From NCBI GenBank assembly GCA_029964075.1, contig CM057147.1, positions 10,313,513-10,377,512 on the forward strand: a stretch of DNA of 64,000 bases, in the 5' to 3' direction. The position numbers were made by a program, and so were the translations under genes. Position 1 is the first letter of the stretch, and each line of letters opens with the position of its first letter. The notes under the pieces were generated by a model. It worked only from the letters and a program-made list of their open reading frames with translations. It had not been told where the DNA came from and ran no database searches. Origin of the DNA: Patiria pectinifera (taxonomy: Eukaryota; Echinodermata; Asteroidea; Valvatida; Asterinidae). Shown piece by piece: positions 10,960 through 21,664 of the stretch.

Positions 10960-11940
10960 CAAGTTCAGAAAACCTCAGTTCAGGTTTGTTCTGCTTTTAG
11001 CTATGGAAATATTACTCTTGGATATCAGCATCAATCCTATAGTCAAGGTTTACATTAGTACTGTGTTATATTTTGCTTGATTCTAATGTTATATCTGGGA
11101 AAATGCCTGCACCGCAGGGCAGAGTCACTATGGAAAAATTACTCTTTGGATATCAGCATCAGATTCTATAGACCTTTATCATGCTGCCACCATTTCAGTC
11201 ATGTTCCCTGTAACCAATTATAGTCCTGACAGATAATGTTTTTGTGCAAAAAGGAACCAGACTAATTTTCCCTTCCAACCTTGCTTTGGTTACGTTCATT
11301 TGAATGGCGAAAAATGAAGATGGCCGCAACAATTCAGTGGTCTATATTCAAATTTATACATTAAAACCTTCCTACACAAACATGCATTCTGTGCCAAGAC
11401 GGTCTTTCAATCAAAATTTAGTCAATCGACTGTTTTTAACAGCTATAGAGCTCCCAGCCTACATAAAGCAGGATTGACTGGCTGTGACTGTCTATGTAAC
11501 TTGGTACACTATGCTTAAGTGGATGAAATTTTTGACTGTCTGTGACTGTTCAAACAGAAGGAGGGTTAACATTGTCAGTGTTACATATTCTATTTGAGTG
11601 TAGAAATGTATAGTAGAGATAATGTATACAAATATTTTAAAAGTTGTGGACCATCAGGGTAGAGGTCTTTCAATCTTACCACAACTGCAATCCTATGTGT
11701 GTTGCTTTTGATGAAGACTCATGACGTTTATGTCCAACAGCAAGACACTTTACAACAATTACATACTGGTACATGATTGTTTCCTGAGTGAAAAGACTTT
11801 TGTGTCAGTGTGATTACAGAAGTGATTACGGAAGTGATTGCATTAGGCACAAATACAAAGCACAAGAGCTGTTCAGAGATGCTTTCGAGTCACCATTATC
11901 CATGAAGCATTATCTGTACATTGTGAAGGAGAAACAAGGT
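10960..11940. other. Intron without recognised element
   Basis: AT-rich intron sequence between two FN3-like exons. Two partly similar stretches ('ttactctt.ggatatcagcatca' near 11010 and 11141) suggest a small local duplication. No inverted repeat or coding motif was seen. Confidence 0.5.
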
Positions 11941-11950
11941 GAATATTCAC

Positions 11951-12157
11951 CTGTTCCATCAAACACAAGGCCTGCATCTGGCCTCCTTGTGTCCACCACA
12001 AAGCCATCACTGCTTTTAAGCGTGTGCAGACCAGCTTTGTTGAATGCTCGTACGTTGCTGTAGTATCGCAGTCCACTCTTTAGATTCAGATTGGTGAACT
12101 GTGTGGAGGACACACTGGCCGGGAAGGTGTGGTCAGCAAACTGACGAATATCTTCAC
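11951..12157 (-). CDS. FN3-like module, second half
   Basis: Acceptor TTTCTCAG before 12157 and donor ACAG|GTGAAT, both phase 1, 207 nt. It encodes SGLRYYSNVRAFNKAGLHTL and FVVDTRRPDAGLVFDGTG, the usual end of a module. It pairs with 12906-13047. Confidence 0.85.
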
Positions 12158-12178
12158 CTGAGAAACAAAATGAATTAC

Positions 12179-12729
12179 AGGTAGAGTACATCATTTATAA
12201 TTTGTGCATTATCTTCGTTTGAAGCAACAAAAGTACTCCAAATCAAAAGAAGGGTGCTTAACAACTAACCTGATGAACTTTTAGCTCAGTGATTGCTAGA
12301 CATTCCGAGAAAACAATATGATAGGATCTTGATTTCAAATCAAATTTGCCGAGTCATGTTTTGAATTGCGCTCGAATTCGGAACATGTTCTCATTTAGCC
12401 GATTGCAGCTACGCAATGTCGCGCACTGAACCGACAAATTACAGCAACCGCACTCCCTTGTGGGTTGTGTCAATGCTTGTGCATACTCATTCACGGCTTT
12501 GCCAAATTAGAAACGAAGTACTAACGGAAATCTATTCAAAAATGTGTCTTGAGACGCATAGTTGGAAATGGCCTTCCTTCGTTGTTTTCTTCAAAATGAC
12601 AGCTTGCCAGAAAGAATAATTTCACAGGGAGTTTAGTCCCATTACTAGCTTTAAACCAAGAATGCTTTTCCAAAATAATTTCCTCAGCTACTTTTTGGAT
12701 AGCTGCAAATGATGGACTTGTACCTTTAA
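12179..12729 (+). mobile_element. MITE, TTAAAGG family
   Basis: Opposite orientation to the copies at 1411 and 7565. It runs from 'gtagagtacatcattt' to 'gcaaatgatggacttgtac' plus 'ctttaa', about 550 bases, with the shared inner blocks 'gtttgaagcaac' and 'ttcacagggagtttagtccc'. It sits in an intron and is non-coding. Confidence 0.8.
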
Positions 12730-12905
12730 GAATATGTTACAAGTTGTTTACATCTCTTACATTCTGTCATGCAAAACACAACAATAAGGTATCATAAATG
12801 GGACCTTTAGTCCAACTGGTAAATGTTTCGACTTCAATGAGCAAGGGTGACTCATATTAAGAAAGCGAGTTTTGAGTTGATTTGGTGAGATTTGAGTGTA
12901 CTTAC

Positions 12906-13047
12906 CTCCTGGGTAGGTACTCAGAGACACCTGGTAGTGGGACATCGCGTCGTCTAAAAACACTCTCTCCCAGGAGATAAAGAGGACGTCAGGATCCGTC
13001 AAGTAATCAGTGTCTTTCCTGGCATCAGATCTGGCAAGGTCTTTTAT
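12906..13047 (-). CDS. FN3-like module, first half
   Basis: Acceptor TTTGTTTCCAG before 13047 (phase 0), donor GGAG|GTAAGT (phase 1). It begins IKDLARSDARKD and contains VLFISWERVFLDDAMSHYQV and SLSTYPGG. The DPESGI block is replaced by LDDAMSHY. Confidence 0.85.
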
Positions 13048-13259
13048 CTGGAAACAAAAACGTATTTTATTCAGGTACGTTGACAATATTGAAGGTATGA
13101 TTGGTTTAAGAGGTTTGATAAAACTGCAATTATGGCTTGTGTGTTCTCAACGATCTCACATTATCAGAAAAAAAGCACTGTTAACGAACCAAAGAAAGGA
13201 TATATTGCCAGGTTTTGTCAGATTCCATTTGTACATCTGACTCTCTCTAATTCTCATAC

Positions 13260-13399
13260 CTTTGTGCCTCTGACTGTAGATATTTTTGGTGGTGTGATAT
13301 CCGGGGTGATGCCATCTGATCTGAACACTGCGTATGTAGTAGGATTATACCAGGCCCTGATGAACACATGATACGTGACTCCCTTCTCCATCTTGTGAT
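13260..13399 (-). CDS. FN3-like module, second half
   Basis: Acceptor TGTTATAG before 13399 (phase 1), donor AAAG|GTATGA (phase 0). It encodes GVTYHVFIRAWYNPTTYAVF and SDGITPDITPPKIS, again ending in the D.TPP linker. Confidence 0.85.
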
Positions 13400-13580
13400 C
13401 TATAACAGATATTAACATTAGTTTCTTTGCTTCTTTTACACAACAACAAAAAGGTGAAAAAGCAAGGTCAAGGTGACATTCTGCTCATTTAAGAAACTTA
13501 ACCATTCAGTCCCTGTATAAACCGCCCAAGCAATCTATGGGTTATGGATCGATTCATCAGGGAACAGATACAATGCAATA

Positions 13581-14078
13581 CAGGGTGAGTAAAAAAAACG
13601 AAACCCAAATAGCAAGACAAATTTTTGAATGAAGTTTTGCCTGTAACACTTTCAAAATCTAGGATATGAAAGCCCAGTAATTACGCTTTCTTTTAGTACA
13701 AGAATAGTTCAAATCACTCATGCACTTTTCAAGTAACCAAATTTTTAACAGAAACACTGTTTTAAAGTTCTGTCCACGGATCACAAAAACGTACATTCCT
13801 ACAGCAAGACGAAAACGATTTTCATAGGGTTGTTTGTGAATAGTTTTCGTTTTGCTGAAAGAACACTTACCTTTTTTTGTGATCCGTGGATCCATTTAAA
13901 ACGGTGTTTGTGTTCAAAATTCCGTAACTTGAAAAGTACATGAGTGACTTGAATGATTTTTGTACTAAAACAAAGCTCAGTAATTGGGCTTTCATATCCT
14001 GGATTTTGAAAGTGCTACAGGCAAAACTTTATTCAAAAATTGGTCCTGCCATTTGGGTTTCGTTTTTTATTCACCCTG
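13581..14078. mobile_element. Long foldback MITE, CAGGGTGA termini (498 bp)
   Basis: Begins CAGGGTGAGTAAAAAA and ends TTATTCACCCTG. The two halves are near-complete inverted copies ('gaaaccc', 'gttttgcctgta', 'atatgaaagccca', 'cacggatcacaaaaa'), so the whole element is a hairpin of about 240-base arms. Small open frames inside are mirror images of each other and not genes. It shares its termini with the elements at 21665 and 61308. Confidence 0.85.
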
Positions 14079-14211
14079 CACAATGTAGTACATGTGATAC
14101 CATACCAAATTACCATCATATTCATTCTGTACAACATATATTTAAAAAAATCTGTTTTTTTCTTCATTATTTATAATGTTGATTTATTATAACTTGGACG
14201 GATTTCATTAC

Positions 14212-14333
14212 CCTCATCCAGCGTGATGATAGTATGGTTGTTCTGTCCAACATCATACCATATCCTATCCTGAACTGGATCAAATATTCCCACAGGATCT
14301 GATGAAGAGTCATCACCGATGCTCCATTCGAAC
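14212..14333 (-). CDS. FN3-like module, middle exon
   Basis: Acceptor AATATTTGCAG before 14333 (phase 2), donor GAGG|GTAATG (phase 1). It encodes FEWSIGDDSSSDPVGIF and IWYDVGQNNHTIITLDEG. The W.IG strand matches the Y.W..G position of other modules, but this module is split into three exons. Confidence 0.85.
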
Positions 14334-14371
14334 CTGCAAATATTATGAATTCATAAATTCCTACAACAGTT

Positions 14372-14656
14372 TACCCAATCCTACTGGTAGAGAGCCAGTC
14401 ACGTGGCCGGCTTTAAACGGTTGATAAAGACCGGCTGAAATTTCACATGAAATTTGGACTCCTACGAAATCCGTTTTATTGGTTGAACATTCACAATCCT
14501 CATGCAGGCATGCGCAATACCACAAGTGAGTCAGTATTTCATAGTAAAATTCACACTACACTGGCACAGCTGCATTCTGCGCCACATCACGCAGTACGCA
14601 CATGCCAATCTCCATATAAGGAGTTGTTTACAACTTCTTGTGTGAGGGCCACACCA
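14372..14656. repeat. Dispersed repeat (GCGCAGAATGC / ACCAATAAAA family), copy 1
   Basis: Inverted relative to copies at 37197-37510 and 38243-38505. Shared blocks include 'gagagcc.gtcacgtggccgg', 'tttattggttgaacattcac', 'tgagtcagtatttcatagt' and 'ccatataaggagttgtt'. Non-coding. Confidence 0.7.
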
Positions 14657-14936
14657 TAGCATAGCTAGAGGAGTGTTAAAAAAACATGAAGTAAAATTGT
14701 TGGCAATATCTTACAGACCTGCATAAATGAGTTTCAAAATTCAATCTTGCATTTATATCATAAACGTCGATCATAGAACAACATATCAAAAACCTCTTAA
14801 AGGAGCAGTGGCCACCACGAACTGAGTAAAAGTTTACCAGGTATCAATTTCTAAAGATGCACAGTCACTCAAGAATTACATAGTAAATGGTTCACAGATA
14901 TCAATTCTATAATCGATATAAATCACAAAGTCTCAC

Positions 14937-15087
14937 CACTTAATATGCAGTCCTTTCTGCTCAGTGACTCGCCATACTGCAGCAGCCATAAACTGAGTGG
15001 TGGTATCATTAATATCAATCACGCTGTTGATATCATCATACATCAGATCCAATACATCCAGAACTTCTATCTCAGTGTTGGGGTTAC
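14937..15087 (-). CDS. FN3-like module, first part
   Basis: Acceptor TGTCTTGAAG before 15087 (phase 1), donor AGTG|GTGAGA (phase 2), 151 nt. It encodes NPNTEIEVLDVLDLMYDD, then FMAAAVWRVTEQKGLHIKW. The acidic stretch of IDINDTTT is unlike the other first halves. Confidence 0.8.
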
Positions 15088-15289
15088 CTTCAAGACATCG
15101 TAAAAGAATGGGTCAAGACAATCAAAATAACATAACAGTTTAACAGCACTGGTTTGAATCCTGCTTAAATAGTTATCAAGCTGCATGTCATCATTTCCTT
15201 ACTATCATAGCTGATGTTTATCACTTTTCTGCTTAAAGATGTTCGCTCACACCTCTAAAACTCATGCCTTTGTCATCTCATTATCTCAG

Positions 15290-15860
15290 AAAATATCCGT
15301 CTGCTTTCTACTTGTCAAACTTTGTCAGTTGGCATGTTATTTTTCAGCTGTGGTTCATGGAAGTACACTGCGAAAAAAGCGTCTCTGCTAACTATAAAGC
15401 TTGACTATGGGCTCTGCAGCGCCAACAAAGAGGGCACGTTTTTGCCACTGTTGAGAGCACCGTGGACAGGACTCCCAGCGTGTGCATACTGTACTGTACT
15501 CTACTGGTTAGCGCACAAAGTACACACGACTGCCTGAACGTGCCAAAGCTATTAGTCACGGTGTCTTCGCGTGAGCGTCAGGCGTAATCAGCGCGTGAAT
15601 ACATTCAAATTTAACTTGCGATGGTCGTCCAGACTAATCCCGCCCCAAATAACTTTTGATCATTCAAAATACGCAGTGGATGGTCTAGGTCTCCCCCAAC
15701 TCTCCTTTCTGGCCGTTGTAGGGGTACTTGTACATGGAGCCCATGACAGACTGAGGGTAACTTGAGAACCTTGTTCTTGGATCTCCATCTAGTTCTAAGG
15801 ATTTACACATTAGTCTCTGTACCGCCCAAAAGTGCCCAGCTTGTCACTTCTTATACACCC
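15290..15860. other. Intron sequence, no element recognised
   Basis: Slightly GC-richer than its surroundings with several short plus-strand open frames, none showing a family motif. I see no inverted ends or tandem structure. Confidence 0.4.
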
Positions 15861-15871
15861 CTCAACCACCA

Positions 15872-16188
15872 CAAGGGCGGATCCAGGGGGGGCCAAAGGG
15901 GGCCATGGCCCCCCCCCCCCCCCAAAACGAAACCAATTTTTTGTTTTTATGTGACATCGCAATAAAGGCTGGCAATGAGTACACCAACATCTTTTCCTCA
16001 AAAAAACATTGGTTAAAGTGGTCAGAAATTGCCTCAGATCGCACCACAGAGCATCTAGAATCCAAAATTTTTTCGGGGCCCTTAAGCGGGCCCCGAACCC
16101 CACGCCGTATTTTTTTTGGACCCACTTTTTTGGGAGACCAAAATTTTTTTTGGCCCCCCCCCAAAATTGTGTTCTGGATCCGCCCTTG
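15872..16188. mobile_element. hAT-like MITE with 8-bp target duplication
   Basis: Termini CAAGGGCGGATCCAG and CTGGATCCGCCCTTG are perfect inverted repeats. They are flanked on both sides by AACCACCA (15864-15871 and 16189-16196), an 8-bp target-site duplication as made by hAT transposases. The 317-bp interior has long C/G homopolymers and inverted proline/glycine-rich open frames that are not genes. Confidence 0.9.
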
Positions 16189-16286
16189 AACCACCACATC
16201 ACTCTATGGTGTCACAGATTCATCAATGACTAAATACGGTGTATAGGTTAAACAAATGATTTAAGATTTCAAACTCATATGATGAT

Positions 16287-16331
16287 TTGTGCTGATAATT
16301 GCTACCCTTGGTAGCAATTTTCAGCACAAAT
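16287..16331. repeat. Short hairpin
   Basis: 'atttgtgctgataattgctacc' is mirrored by 'ggtagcaattttcagcacaaat', with two bases between the arms. It is probably the remnant of a small inverted-repeat element. Confidence 0.6.
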
Positions 16332-16656
16332 CCTTGATTCATTTCCAAGATAATGGCCTCCAAAAACCCAACAAATTAACGCGTGTGCGAAAGTGGGCGT
16401 GGCACATTGTCATGTCATCATGTCCCCCGCAGGCGGGATCCCCTTCAGCGCCTCCAATCTTCCCTATCCTTTATGCAGGCAGCCAACAAAGATGGCACCC
16501 TATCTATGGATGGCCATATCTCAGAAACCCTAAGGAGATGAGGCCTAAATTGTGCTTGTGTTAGGTACTTCTAGATTTTTTAATGCAAAATCTGAGTCGA
16601 TTGCAATGGGACCTCTGTTGAGATCATATGGATTGGCCAATACACCAATTACTTAC

Positions 16657-16834
16657 TGTGAGTGACATCAGTGCAAGACTGGTCTGGATTACATGCTCTA
16701 TCAATGGGTGCACACGCACAATGGCCCTTGCATGTTGTAGGGAAGCAGCGTCGCAGCAGGACAAGGGAGCCCTCGTCTGGTAGAGTAGGAGAGGCTTCGA
16801 AAGTGGCATGATGGCGGGTGCTCGGTATCCCGAC
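16657..16834 (-). CDS. Cys-rich exon within the FN3 chain
   Basis: Acceptor TTCTTTCTAG before 16834 (phase 0), donor CACA|GTAAGT (phase 1). After VGIPSTRHHATFEASPTLPD it encodes RRCFPTTCKGHCACAPIDRA and then CNPDQSCTD. This gives six cysteines in about 25 residues, the only Cys-rich segment in the protein. The spacing suggests a small disulfide knot, but I do not recognise the family. Confidence 0.8.
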
Positions 16835-17020
16835 CTAGAAAGAATTCAAAACAGTTTAATTTCAAAAGGTGGTTTATCTTTTTATACTTTCATTGATCAC
16901 GTTACAACCAAACCTCTTTCTAGAATGAGACAAAGTTTTTATGACCAGTAACATCTTTTCACGAGATGAATTTGCGTCAGGGTGATGTAAATCAATAATA
17001 GGTTTTTCCCTTTTTACATC

Positions 17021-17518
17021 TTAAAGGTAGGGTATATCATTTGTCATTTGTGCATTTTTTTTCGTTTGAAGCAACGAAAGTGCTCAAAATCTGAAGACAG
17101 GTGCTTAACAACTAACCTGATGAGGTTTTAGCTCTATGAATGCTGTGCACTCAGAGAAAACAATATTCTAGAATCTCGGTTTCAATTTAAAAGTTGCTCA
17201 GTCGTGTTTTCAATTGCGCCCGAAATCAGCATCCAAGACACTTTCTCTTTCAGGCGACTGCAGCTACATGATGTCACGCACTGAGCCGACGAATAATAGC
17301 ACCTGCGCGCAGGTGTATTGTGTCAACACTTACTAAATGTGTCACTTGACTCATCTTTGGAAATGACCTTCTTTTATTGTTTTTTTCAAAATGACAGCAT
17401 GCCTGAAGGAATCATTTCACAAGGAGTTGATTGCCATTACTATCTTTAAACCAAGTAAGCTTTTCAACAACAATTTAGTCAGTTACTTTTTGGATAGCTG
17501 CAATTATCTACTCTACCA
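17021..17518 (+). mobile_element. MITE, TTAAAGG family
   Basis: Starts 'ttaaaggtagggtatatcat' and ends 'gatagctgcaattatctac', with the family's internal 'gtttgaagcaacg' and 'ctttaaaccaagtaagcttt' blocks. The 3' terminus is eroded. Intronic. Confidence 0.75.
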
Positions 17519-17916
17519 CTAACTGGAGTTGATAAACCTCGGCTTTCACCATTTGGTATGGTTTCATGTTGAATGGAGAATAAATGTTAATAAAAATATT
17601 GTGATTTGTTTCACTTTTTAAAATATGACAAAAAATTTAAATACTCCACATGTTCTCCTCAGTTCATACATGATTATTTTAATAGAGACCTCAAAGGAAT
17701 GTATCCTTTCATAATGTCAAATATTTTCCAAAATGGCTGATCTCAATTTGAACTGAATCTGTAAAATTGCACGATGGCTCCAGATGAAGAGACCAATTAC
17801 GAGTAAAATTTCAAATGAATGTTACACTTGCAAATCAGAGGTTTTACACTTTTTCAACCAAACGTAATTTTTATCTAAATTTGTATAGATTTATAACAAT
17901 AATAACACCTCATTAC

Positions 17917-18060
17917 CCCATTAACAGCCCAGATGGAGATGTAGAGATATGGATGAGATGGGTCTGTTATACTGCCCTCTAGTGGTATGATGGCTGTCTG
18001 TGCGATGCCTTCGTCCAATGACATGCCGTCATTGCTGTGGTTTACACGGACTGGTCCATT
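17917..18060 (-). CDS. FN3-like module, second half
   Basis: Acceptor TTTTTCCAAG before 18060 and donor TGGG|GTAATG, both phase 0, 144 nt. It encodes NGPVRVNHSNDGMSLDEG and HPYLYISIWAVNG. It lacks the usual D.TPP tail, which the Cys-rich next exon replaces. Confidence 0.75.
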
Positions 18061-18253
18061 CTTGGAAAAACAAAATTGTCATTCAAATCACTTGTGACAC
18101 ACAAGAGTTCCATAAACTGAACAAAATATAACATTCTTGAAAAACCACACAAAACCAGAATTGGATTGTTCAAAAGAGTCATCTAGAGCAAAGAGCGCTT
18201 CAGATTCTTGCAATTAATACAACAGAAAACTTGACATAGAAAACTGAATCAAA

Positions 18254-18657
18254 GGGCAAGTTCGTGCAAGAACTATTGTTAACCATAGTTCGAATAAGTT
18301 AACCCGAGCTCTGTCTAGTCGACGATGGTTGGACTACGCTAGTCAACTATTTGGAACCAGCCTACTGGGCCTGGTTGCATCACTGGTTATCAGTAGCCTC
18401 GTTTCGTTACTTAAGTGCAAAGGGAACCATTGACAAAAGGTTAAACGTAGCGAGTTGTACTACCAGCTGGTGGGCCTCCGAGATATCTCTGGTTCATTCA
18501 ACAGGTCAAAGAACGTAAACAATCCAAACAACTTGTGACCGCCATATGTTGACCATGGTTCGACTAGAGTCGTTCACACTTTAATGTCACAGCGCATGCG
18601 CCCTGTTTGATACCAACCAACCATTGGTTGAATAATGGTTGCTGTGCAAACTTGCCC
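18254..18657. mobile_element. MITE with GGGCAAGTT termini
   Basis: 'gggcaagttcg.gca' at 18254 is mirrored by 'tgtgcaaacttgccc' ending at 18657. Inner segments 'aaccatagttcgaa' and 'ttggttgaataatggttg' continue the inverted pairing. About 404 bases, non-coding, no clear target duplication. Confidence 0.7.
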
Positions 18658-18803
18658 AGAGATGCAACAAACAGAACACATCAATGAAAGATCAAATACA
18701 ATTGAATAAAATGGTCAACAAATGAGTAAAACTTTTTTGGGGGCAGATGTTGAAGTATTTATGCAATTATCTGAAAAATTTTCATTTGTCAATAACAGCC
18801 ATA

Positions 18804-19182
18804 TAAGGCCCAAAAAAAAAAAGTGTCCGGTTTCTGGTATGGAGTTTGCCCAAACAGTGGTGCGGCGACGCGGCTTTTTTTTTTTTTTACCTGACTTTTT
18901 TGCTTCAAATGTCGGCTGATGACTGCAAATGGTGCCCGACTAAACTTAGTGCAAAATGTACGGGAGTCCAGAGAGTCCACATAAAGCTTATTCTCGATCA
19001 TACCCCCATCTAAAAACACGTTAAAATTGTGCTGCAGCAGGATTCCAGTCAAACCAGTGAGTTTGGCAGTTTTGAGACATCATGTTTTATTGAAAAAAAA
19101 AACTTTTTCATTTTGCCGACGCGCATGGCTACGGCGACGCGCGCGCATACCAGAAACCGGAGACTTTTTTGTTTTGGCCTAA
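18804..19182. mobile_element. MITE with TAAGGCCCAAAA termini, copy 1
   Basis: Left end 'taaggcccaaaaa' followed by 'tccggtttctggtatg' is mirrored by 'cataccagaaaccgga' and 'gttttggcctaa'. It carries subterminal 'cgacgcg' boxes next to poly-T tracts. A relative is at 41598-41974. It lies in an intron only about 38 bases from the donor of the exon at 19220-19450. Confidence 0.8.
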
Positions 19183-19219
19183 TGCTGGACTTGGAAATCC
19201 AAATAAAGTACAAAGGTAC

Positions 19220-19450
19220 CAGAGTGAGTTCAGAGCCGCTGTACGTGCGTCCAACAGAGACCAAGTAGTGACTGATACCAGAGTGTACATCAGCAAATCC
19301 CAGCCAGGCAAGGGCTAAGGAACCAGTGGATGTACGGGGGTCTTCAAGCCACGTCATCCAGCCAGAGTGATAGCGTGGAGGAGATGGGGTGGTCACTGGA
19401 CTCTCCGTGGTAGAGTTGATTGAGTCAGTGGCGTAGTCTGTTCCATCAGG
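19220..19450 (-). CDS. Thr/Pro linker and FN3-like module, first half
   Basis: Acceptor CCAAAACAG before 19450 and donor CTCTG|GTACC, both phase 0, 231 nt. A Ser/Thr/Pro stretch (STTESPVTTPSPP) leads into LALAWLGFADVHSGISHY and LVSVGRTYSGS, an HSGI variant of the ESGI signature. Confidence 0.85.
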
Positions 19451-19891
19451 CTGTTTTGGAGGTTAGTATATAAATCATACCACAATAACTCAAAGAAAAT
19501 TCACATTCACAAACATTTTAGCAGGATTCAAGGGACAGTTGCATTCGTTTTGTGATTTTGGCAGTCCCTTAGGGTAAAAGACAGCATCAAGAGGAACTTG
19601 AGTTTCCAATTGAAAATTGAAGATACCAATATGCAAACGGCAAACTGAAACTGGTACTTTATACACATTAAGACGGTACAACAAAAGGTGTCCTTTCAAA
19701 TGTTCTCCTTTATACAAACTTCCTTATTAGTTTTTTAGTTTCAAATTCCTCTCTATCTTCTCTTTTACACATAACAGATGAACTTTCTGGAGTAAGATTT
19801 TCTTGCGAAACAATGCGAATAGAAATTGCACAAAACAATGAACACATAAAATGTTCATACAACAAAAGCTGAAATAATTTCATAAACTCAC

Positions 19892-20038
19892 AGTTGTACT
19901 TGGTTCAGTTGGTCGAGTAGTTTCAGCCGGTTCAGTTGGTTCAGTTGGATCAATCCAGATGATGTGATGACGCTGCAAGTTAGCAGCACTCTCTGTGCTC
20001 ACAGCAAACGTCCCAACAGAAGGTGGGCTGCCATCAAC
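19892..20038 (-). CDS. Linker exon, mucin-like TEP repeats
   Basis: Acceptor CTTCCTCAG before 20038 and donor ACAACT|GTGAGT, both phase 0, 49 codons. VDGSPPSVGTFAVSTES continues the previous module's linker. The C-terminal part is a TEPTEPAETTRPTEPSTT stretch, likely a flexible O-glycosylated spacer (inference). Confidence 0.85.
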
Positions 20039-20126
20039 CTGAGGAAGAGAAATGATACAAGAATGATGGTACAAGTGCCATCTTACTAATGAGAGAACTA
20101 GTTAAAAAGGATTATGGGTGGGGATA

Positions 20127-20370
20127 AATTAACACTTTGACTGCTGCGCCCGAATATATTCGGGATAGCTTTACACCCGGCAGGTGCTATGCCCGAGTAT
20201 ACTCGGGATAGCAGTAAACGTTGTGCTGCCCTCTGTTGAACAACAACAATCTGTTGTTCAACAGAGGGCAGCACAACGTTTACTGCTATCCCGAGTATAC
20301 TCGGGCATAGCACCTGCCGGGTGTAAAGCTATCCCGAGTATATTCGGGCGCAGCAGTCAAAGTGTTAAGA
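20127..20370. mobile_element. piggyBac-like hairpin MITE at TTAA
   Basis: Both sides read TTAA followed by CACTTTGACTGCTGCGCCCG and its complement. The arms of about 115 bases are almost perfect inverted copies around 'gttgttcaacagagggcag'. Each arm also contains two nested palindromes, CCCGAATATATTCGGG (one arm base differs) and CCCGAGTATACTCGGG. TTAA flanks are the hallmark of piggyBac insertion. No transposase is present. Confidence 0.85.
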
Positions 20371-20399
20371 AAACAATAACACTGCAGACATATCTAAAG

Positions 20400-21300
20400 T
20401 AAACATCTTAGACAGAGACGCATGGTACTTCGAAAGGGGGTTGAAGGAGGCAGCCTACATAAGAGCCTACAAACTTTCTCTGAACCGGGACCGGGGGGAG
20501 GGGGGTACAAACTCCCAGGAGTCTATGACGCGGTGTTGGGATCAGGTGTCTGTAAGATCAAGGATTCAACATCCGGGTCATCCTGCTGATGGAGACCAGA
20601 GCTTCGGTCGAACAATTTCAGGTACAAAATTCTCTAGTGATGTGATCAAAAGTTTACCTCTAAATTGTAAATAACACTGAAGGTAATTATGATGACTGAT
20701 GCAACAGAGATAGGCACTATATGGCATGTGTGTACATGGCAACTCAAAGAACTGAATCGATCACTCTGATGTATGGAAAGGTCTACCAGAGATTAAATGT
20801 AGAAGTACTAAAAATGTTGTAGTGACTGCCCCTTTAACGCGACTTAATGTAAATAACAACATTGGCGTCACATGTAAAGAACTCGCCAATCAACGCCAGC
20901 GAACATCTTTGACTGGTACCCCGTATAAAATGTACATATAAATTCGCTGGTGCGTCCACATGTGCTCCGTATGTGTGGGTTTTTCCATGTGTTCTACTGT
21001 TGGTGAAAAGTTAGGAGTTATCGCGTTTTGACAAGTTTTGAGCACCAATCTTCAGCATAATTTTACCAGTGTTTATCTTCGTCGTCGTGTGTTTTCATCA
21101 AGTCAGTAATCGTCTGATTGTGTCCTGAACAATCCTCGTGGATAAAAACTCTATACGAACTGTGGTTCGTGCATCCGCGCCAGGAGAGATATCGCGGTCG
21201 ACAGAGTCAGTATTCGTCCCGAGGCGAGGAGACCGAGCGCGTGGACTCGTGCCCAATTCACGCACAAATATCTTGGTGAGTTGACAACTGCTTTCGTACT
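20400..21300. other. Intron sequence, possible solo LTR near its end
   Basis: The stretch from about 20940 to 21300 has features of a Ty3-type LTR: a 'cgtcgtcgtgtg' tract, a 'ggaggcgaggagaccgag' GC segment and a terminal 'cttggtgagttgacaactg' recalling the 'ttgggtgagtgacact' end of the LTRs at 26.2 and 30.9 kb. No matching partner LTR or primer-binding site was found, so this is tentative. Confidence 0.3.
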
Positions 21301-21400
21301 GAGTATAACTATAAATACCCTACAATGTCATGAAAGGTCAAGTTAGTGGAGAGGCACATGTGTGGTTATGATCAGGGATTGTGAAGTGGGCATCACCTAC

Positions 21401-21529
21401 CAAAAAGGATTCCGTCTTGGCCTGTGTGCAAAGACCAGCAAAGTTACAAGCCACTACAGTAACGATGTAAAGACTGCCTTCATGTAACGTCAGATTGGTG
21501 AAGGTGTAGTCCAACTCACTCCCTGCAAT
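21401..21529 (-). CDS. FN3-like module, second half
   Basis: Acceptor CATTTGAAG before 21529 and donor TTTTTG|GTAGGT, both phase 0. It encodes IAGSELDYTFTNLTLHEGSL and YIVTVVACNFAGLCTQ, matching the Y.V.V.A.N.AGL block. It completes the exon at 22675-22794. Confidence 0.85.
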
Positions 21530-21664
21530 CTTCAAATGATACACGAATCAGATCCATTAATTTGCTGCCAATAAACATACACTGCAATCCAATTCTGACA
21601 AACAACGGAATGCGAAGTGACAATTGATCGACCTTCCAACTGTCAAAAAGGTGGAACGGCTGTA

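Noticed and set aside
15810..16233. Overlapping open frames rich in Pro/Gly on both strands
   Set aside because: They lie in the hAT-like MITE and arise from its inverted ends and C/G homopolymers.
20098..20402. Two nearly identical 71-72 codon open frames on opposite strands
   Set aside because: They are mirror images created by the arms of the piggyBac-like hairpin.
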